From Bacteroidales bacterium (GTDB lineage: Bacteria > Bacteroidota > Bacteroidia > Bacteroidales > F082), in the NCBI GenBank assembly GCA_024689285.1, contig JAILDR010000033.1, positions 1 to 37,460 of the forward strand: a DNA stretch of 37,460 bases. The letters are read 5' to 3'. The notes under the pieces are model-generated. The model made no database searches. It was not told the origin of the DNA and saw only the letters and a program-made list of their open reading frames with translations. A program made the position numbers and the translations under genes. Each line of letters opens with the position of its first letter. Position 1 is the stretch's first letter. Below are positions 35,530-37,460 of this stretch, in pieces.

Positions 35530-35937
35530 GTGAAACGCATCGTTTACATCATTTTAGGCTTGCTTTGTGTAGGCCTTGGAGCCTTAGGTGTGGTGGTGCC
35601 AGGATTGCCCACCACACCTTTTCTGCTGTTGGCCTCATGGCTCTTTTACCGCTCCTCGCCACGCTTGCAAGAATGGCTTTTGCATTCGTGGTTAGGGACT
35701 TACATCCGCAGTTATCGCCGTCGCGGCGGGATGACCGCTGCACAGAAAGCCGGTGCCTGTGGCATCATGGTGGCGATGGTGTTGCTTTCCACTTTTGTGT
35801 TCATCCCTAAAGGCTCGGTAGCTCGTATCATCGTACCCATCGCTGGTGCTGTGGGCGTGCTGACGGTCATTTTTGCGGTGCCTAGGCTTTTCTGCCCAAC
35901 AGCGGAACCCGTATGCTGTCCTCCATCTTGCAGATAG
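35530..35937 (+). CDS. YbaN family (DUF454) small membrane protein
   Basis: This is a 135-residue inner-membrane protein with about four hydrophobic segments. The family signature is clear: ILGLLCVGLGALGVVVPGLP followed by TTPFLLLASWLFYRSSPRL, then WLLHSWLGTYIRSYRR. The start is a GTG. The function of the family is unknown. It follows the peroxidase gene by 22 bases, and its last 25 bases overlap the next gene. The C-terminus is Cys-rich (FCPTAEPVCCPPSC), which is unusual and could bind metal. Confidence 0.88.
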   Translation: MKRIVYIILGLLCVGLGALGVVVPGLPTTPFLLLASWLFYRSSPRLQEWLLHSWLGTYIRSYRRRGGMTAAQKAGACGIMVAMVLLSTFVFIPKGSVARIIVPIAGAVGVLTVIFAVPRLFCPTAEPVCCPPSCR

Positions 35938-36293
35938 TTCTTGGTCTCATCTTCCTCGGCCACAATCTCATCCTGACCGTATCCCTGCCCGTTTTATTTG
36001 CGACTTGGGTTTTTGTGGAAGGCATCATCGTGGCGGTTCAGAGTTTCGATTTCAAGCAGGCTGATTTCTCTGCTTGGTGGGCCATCCTCATTCTTGGCAT
36101 CGCTGGTGCCGTCCTTGGTTTCTTTGGCCTCAAGAATCCCGATGTGGCTGCGGCTACATTGTCCTGGCTCATCGGTTTGGGCATTATCGCCTCGGGCATT
36201 TCCTATTTGGTGGCACTCAGCGGAATCAACCGTTTGGAAAAGCGCGTGAAACAATTCCGTGACAACATCAAAGCAGCCATCGACGAGCGGTAA
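35913..36293 (+). CDS. Short HdeD-like (DUF308) membrane protein
   Basis: The 126-residue protein has about four membrane segments and a basic C-terminal tail (NRLEKRVKQFRDNIKAAIDE). SAWWAILILGIAGAVLGFFG and ATLSWLIGLGIIASGISYL match the repeat of the HdeD/DUF308 family. Full family members are usually near 190 residues with three repeats, so this is a short form. The ATG at 35913 lies inside the YbaN-family gene (25-base overlap), so translation is probably coupled. Function is unknown; HdeD is linked to acid stress in enteric bacteria. It is the last gene before the terminator. Confidence 0.8.
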   Translation: MLSSILQIVLGLIFLGHNLILTVSLPVLFATWVFVEGIIVAVQSFDFKQADFSAWWAILILGIAGAVLGFFGLKNPDVAAATLSWLIGLGIIASGISYLVALSGINRLEKRVKQFRDNIKAAIDER

Positions 36294-36317
36294 TACCATC
36301 AAAAAAACCAATTTGAC

Positions 36318-36358
36318 AAAAACGGAGCGGCAAAAACCTGTCGCCCCGTTTTGTTTTT
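36318..36358 (+). terminator. Terminator of the MBL-rubredoxin operon
   Basis: aaaacgg-a-gcg pairs with cgc-c-ccgtttt, giving about 10 bp with one A-C mismatch, and is followed by a T-rich tail. It resembles the hsp20 terminator at 10073-10107. Confidence 0.7.
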
Positions 36359-36363
36359 TGTAT

Positions 36364-36371
36364 TATCTTTG
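36364..36371 (+). promoter_or_regulatory. -7 element for the flavodoxin-like reductase
   Basis: TATCTTTG (TAnnTTTG) lies 27 bases before the ATG at 36399, straight after the preceding terminator. It rules out the upstream in-frame ATG at 36351. Confidence 0.65.
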
Positions 36372-36398
36372 CAGCAAATTAAAACCACAGCAAAGAAC

Positions 36399-37016
36399 AT
36401 GAAAGCACTCCTCATCAACGGCAGCCCACACGCCAACGGCTGCACCTTCACCGCCTTGAACATCGTGGCGGAAGAACTACAGAAAAACGGCATAGAGACC
36501 GAAATCGTCCATATCGGCAACAAAGACATCCGAGGCTGCATCGCCTGCGGCAAGTGCGCCGAATTGGGGCATTGCGTGTTCAACGATATGGTGAACGAAG
36601 TGGCGCCCAAGTTTGAGCAAGCCGACGGCCTTGTGGTCGGCTCTCCGGTGTATTACGCTGGCCCCAACGGAACACTCACCAACCTGCTCGACCGCCTGTT
36701 TTTCAGCACCCCATTCGACAAGCGGATGAAAGTGGGTGCAGCCGTCGTCTCGGCACGTCGTGGCGGCACCACGGCCGCCTTCGACCGGCTCAACAAGTAT
36801 TTCACCATCAGCGAGATGCCCATCGTGAGCAGCCGCTATTGGAATATGGTGCATGGCCATACCACTGAAGACGTGATGCAAGACGAAGAAGGCGTGCAAA
36901 TCATGCGCATCTTGAGCCGCAACATGGCCTTCCTCATCCGTTCCATCGCCGCTGAGCGCGAGCGCAACGGACTGCCCAAAAAGGAAGAGACGAAATACAC
37001 CAATTTTATCCGTTAA
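36399..37016 (+). CDS. NADPH-dependent FMN reductase / flavodoxin family protein
   Basis: The 205-residue soluble protein starts MKALLINGSPHANGCTFTAL, with the phosphate-binding loop GSPHANGCTF typical of FMN reductases. It has IRGCIACGKCAELGHCVFND, a Cys-rich segment like that of iron-sulfur flavoproteins, though I count too few well-placed Cys to be sure of a cluster. GLVVGSPVYYAGPNGTLTNL and RRGGTTAAFDRL complete the flavodoxin fold. Likely role: electron transfer or reduction of quinones or nitro compounds. It is a separate unit with its own promoter. Confidence 0.92.
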   Translation: MKALLINGSPHANGCTFTALNIVAEELQKNGIETEIVHIGNKDIRGCIACGKCAELGHCVFNDMVNEVAPKFEQADGLVVGSPVYYAGPNGTLTNLLDRLFFSTPFDKRMKVGAAVVSARRGGTTAAFDRLNKYFTISEMPIVSSRYWNMVHGHTTEDVMQDEEGVQIMRILSRNMAFLIRSIAAERERNGLPKKEETKYTNFIR

Positions 37017-37073
37017 ACAATTCAATACGGGACAAGAAAACCAAGCAGGTAATAAAACTAAATTTAGTAAGAT

Positions 37074-37256
37074 ATGAGAGTTTTCATTTATATTTGGATG
37101 ATTGTTCAACTGGTTTTGTTAGTCACTGGTGGGGTGTGGACTTTTATCGACTGGAAAAATGGAAAACGCAAAAAAACCCCAATGATTCTCATGGCAATCG
37201 GTAGTTTTATGTTGGTTATCTATTTCCTGGTTTTAAAGCCAATGATGAACAAATAG
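37074..37256 (+). CDS. Small two-segment membrane protein
   Basis: The 60-residue protein has two hydrophobic segments (VFIYIWMIVQLVLLVTGGVW and MILMAIGSFMLVIYFLVL) joined by a basic loop (DWKNGKRKKTP). It is probably in the inner membrane. I do not recognise a family. It lies 57 bases after the reductase gene and 21 before the acetyltransferase gene, all on the same strand. Confidence 0.6.
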   Translation: MRVFIYIWMIVQLVLLVTGGVWTFIDWKNGKRKKTPMILMAIGSFMLVIYFLVLKPMMNK

Positions 37257-37277
37257 GATCCTTTTTAATCTATAGCA

Positions 37278-37460
37278 ATGATAAAAAACCGGCCCACCCC
37301 CAACGAGGCTTTCCCGAACCCCAACATCCCAAGCCTCTGCTTCATCAAGAACGTGGTGAAGAGCCCGCGTATCATCATTGGCGACTATACCTATTATGAT
37401 GACGTGGATGGTGCAGACCAATTCGAGAAGCACGTCACTCATTTCTACGACTTCATTGGC
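37278..37460 (+). CDS. Vat/CatB-type xenobiotic acetyltransferase, N-terminal part only
   Basis: The first 61 codons are present and the gene continues past the window. The start IKNRPTPNEAFPNPNI and the segments GDYTYYDDVDGADQFEKHV and HFYDFIG resemble the N-terminus of hexapeptide-repeat xenobiotic acetyltransferases (Vat streptogramin and CatB chloramphenicol families). Many chromosomal members have unknown substrates, so resistance should not be assumed. The beta-helix and the catalytic His lie outside the window. Confidence 0.85.
   Translation, partial: MIKNRPTPNEAFPNPNIPSLCFIKNVVKSPRIIIGDYTYYDDVDGADQFEKHVTHFYDFIG

Noticed and set aside
37278..37460. Antibiotic resistance gene at the right edge
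   Set aside because: Only the first 61 codons are visible and many chromosomal Vat/CatB relatives have no known resistance role, so I report the family and not a resistance call.

Overview
The window looks like chromosome from a member of the Bacteroidota, most likely the order Bacteroidales. Three things support this. Nearly every well-placed gene start has a TAnnTTTG-type -7 promoter element upstream. Type IX secretion (T9SS) components are present: PorV, two PorU-like proteases and a GldJ-like lipoprotein, plus a cargo protein with a T9SS C-terminal sorting domain. Gene order also fits, because porV/porU beside gldJ-murF is a known Bacteroidota arrangement. The presence of T9SS argues against the genus Bacteroides itself. 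I found no rRNA, tRNA, CRISPR array, transposase or phage gene.

Layout from left to right. 1-527 has no convincing gene but holds irregular direct repeats and a strong hairpin. 528-1488 (-) is a two-gene unit of unknown function. 1574-4875 (-) is the classic thrS-infC-rpmI-rplT translation operon, with a clear promoter and terminator; infC probably starts at a rare AUA/AUC codon. 4974-8116 (+) encodes a secreted C10 cysteine protease/beta-helix protein and msrA. 8121-9314 (-) is an MFS transporter. 9633-12826 (+) holds hsp20, a porin and a Gate-domain membrane protein. 12896-21458 (-) is porV plus two tandem porU-like genes. 21725-25639 (+) is gldJ, murF and anmK. 25640-26329 has no convincing protein gene but seems to contain its own transcription unit. 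26330-29627 (+) is a small surface-polysaccharide cluster (flippase, methyltransferase, glycosyltransferase). 29661-33061 (-) is lpxA, lpxC, lpxD and a membrane protein. 33208-36293 (+) is a probable redox/stress operon: metallo-beta-lactamase/rubredoxin fusion, AlkZ-related protein, glutathione peroxidase and two small membrane proteins. 36399-37460 holds a flavodoxin-like reductase, a small membrane protein and the start of a Vat/CatB-type acetyltransferase cut by the window end.

Much of the window serves the cell envelope. PorU/PorV/GldJ export and anchor proteins such as the C10 protease. MurF and AnmK make and recycle peptidoglycan, LpxA/C/D start lipid A synthesis, and the flippase cluster builds a surface glycan. 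The best candidates for something unusual are the tandem PorU paralogs, the stand-alone LpxC lacking the FabZ domain usual in this phylum, the promoter-to-terminator unit at 25673-26149 with no recognisable protein, the protease/beta-helix fusion and the metallo-beta-lactamase/rubredoxin fusion. Nothing here amounts to a demonstrably new system from sequence alone.
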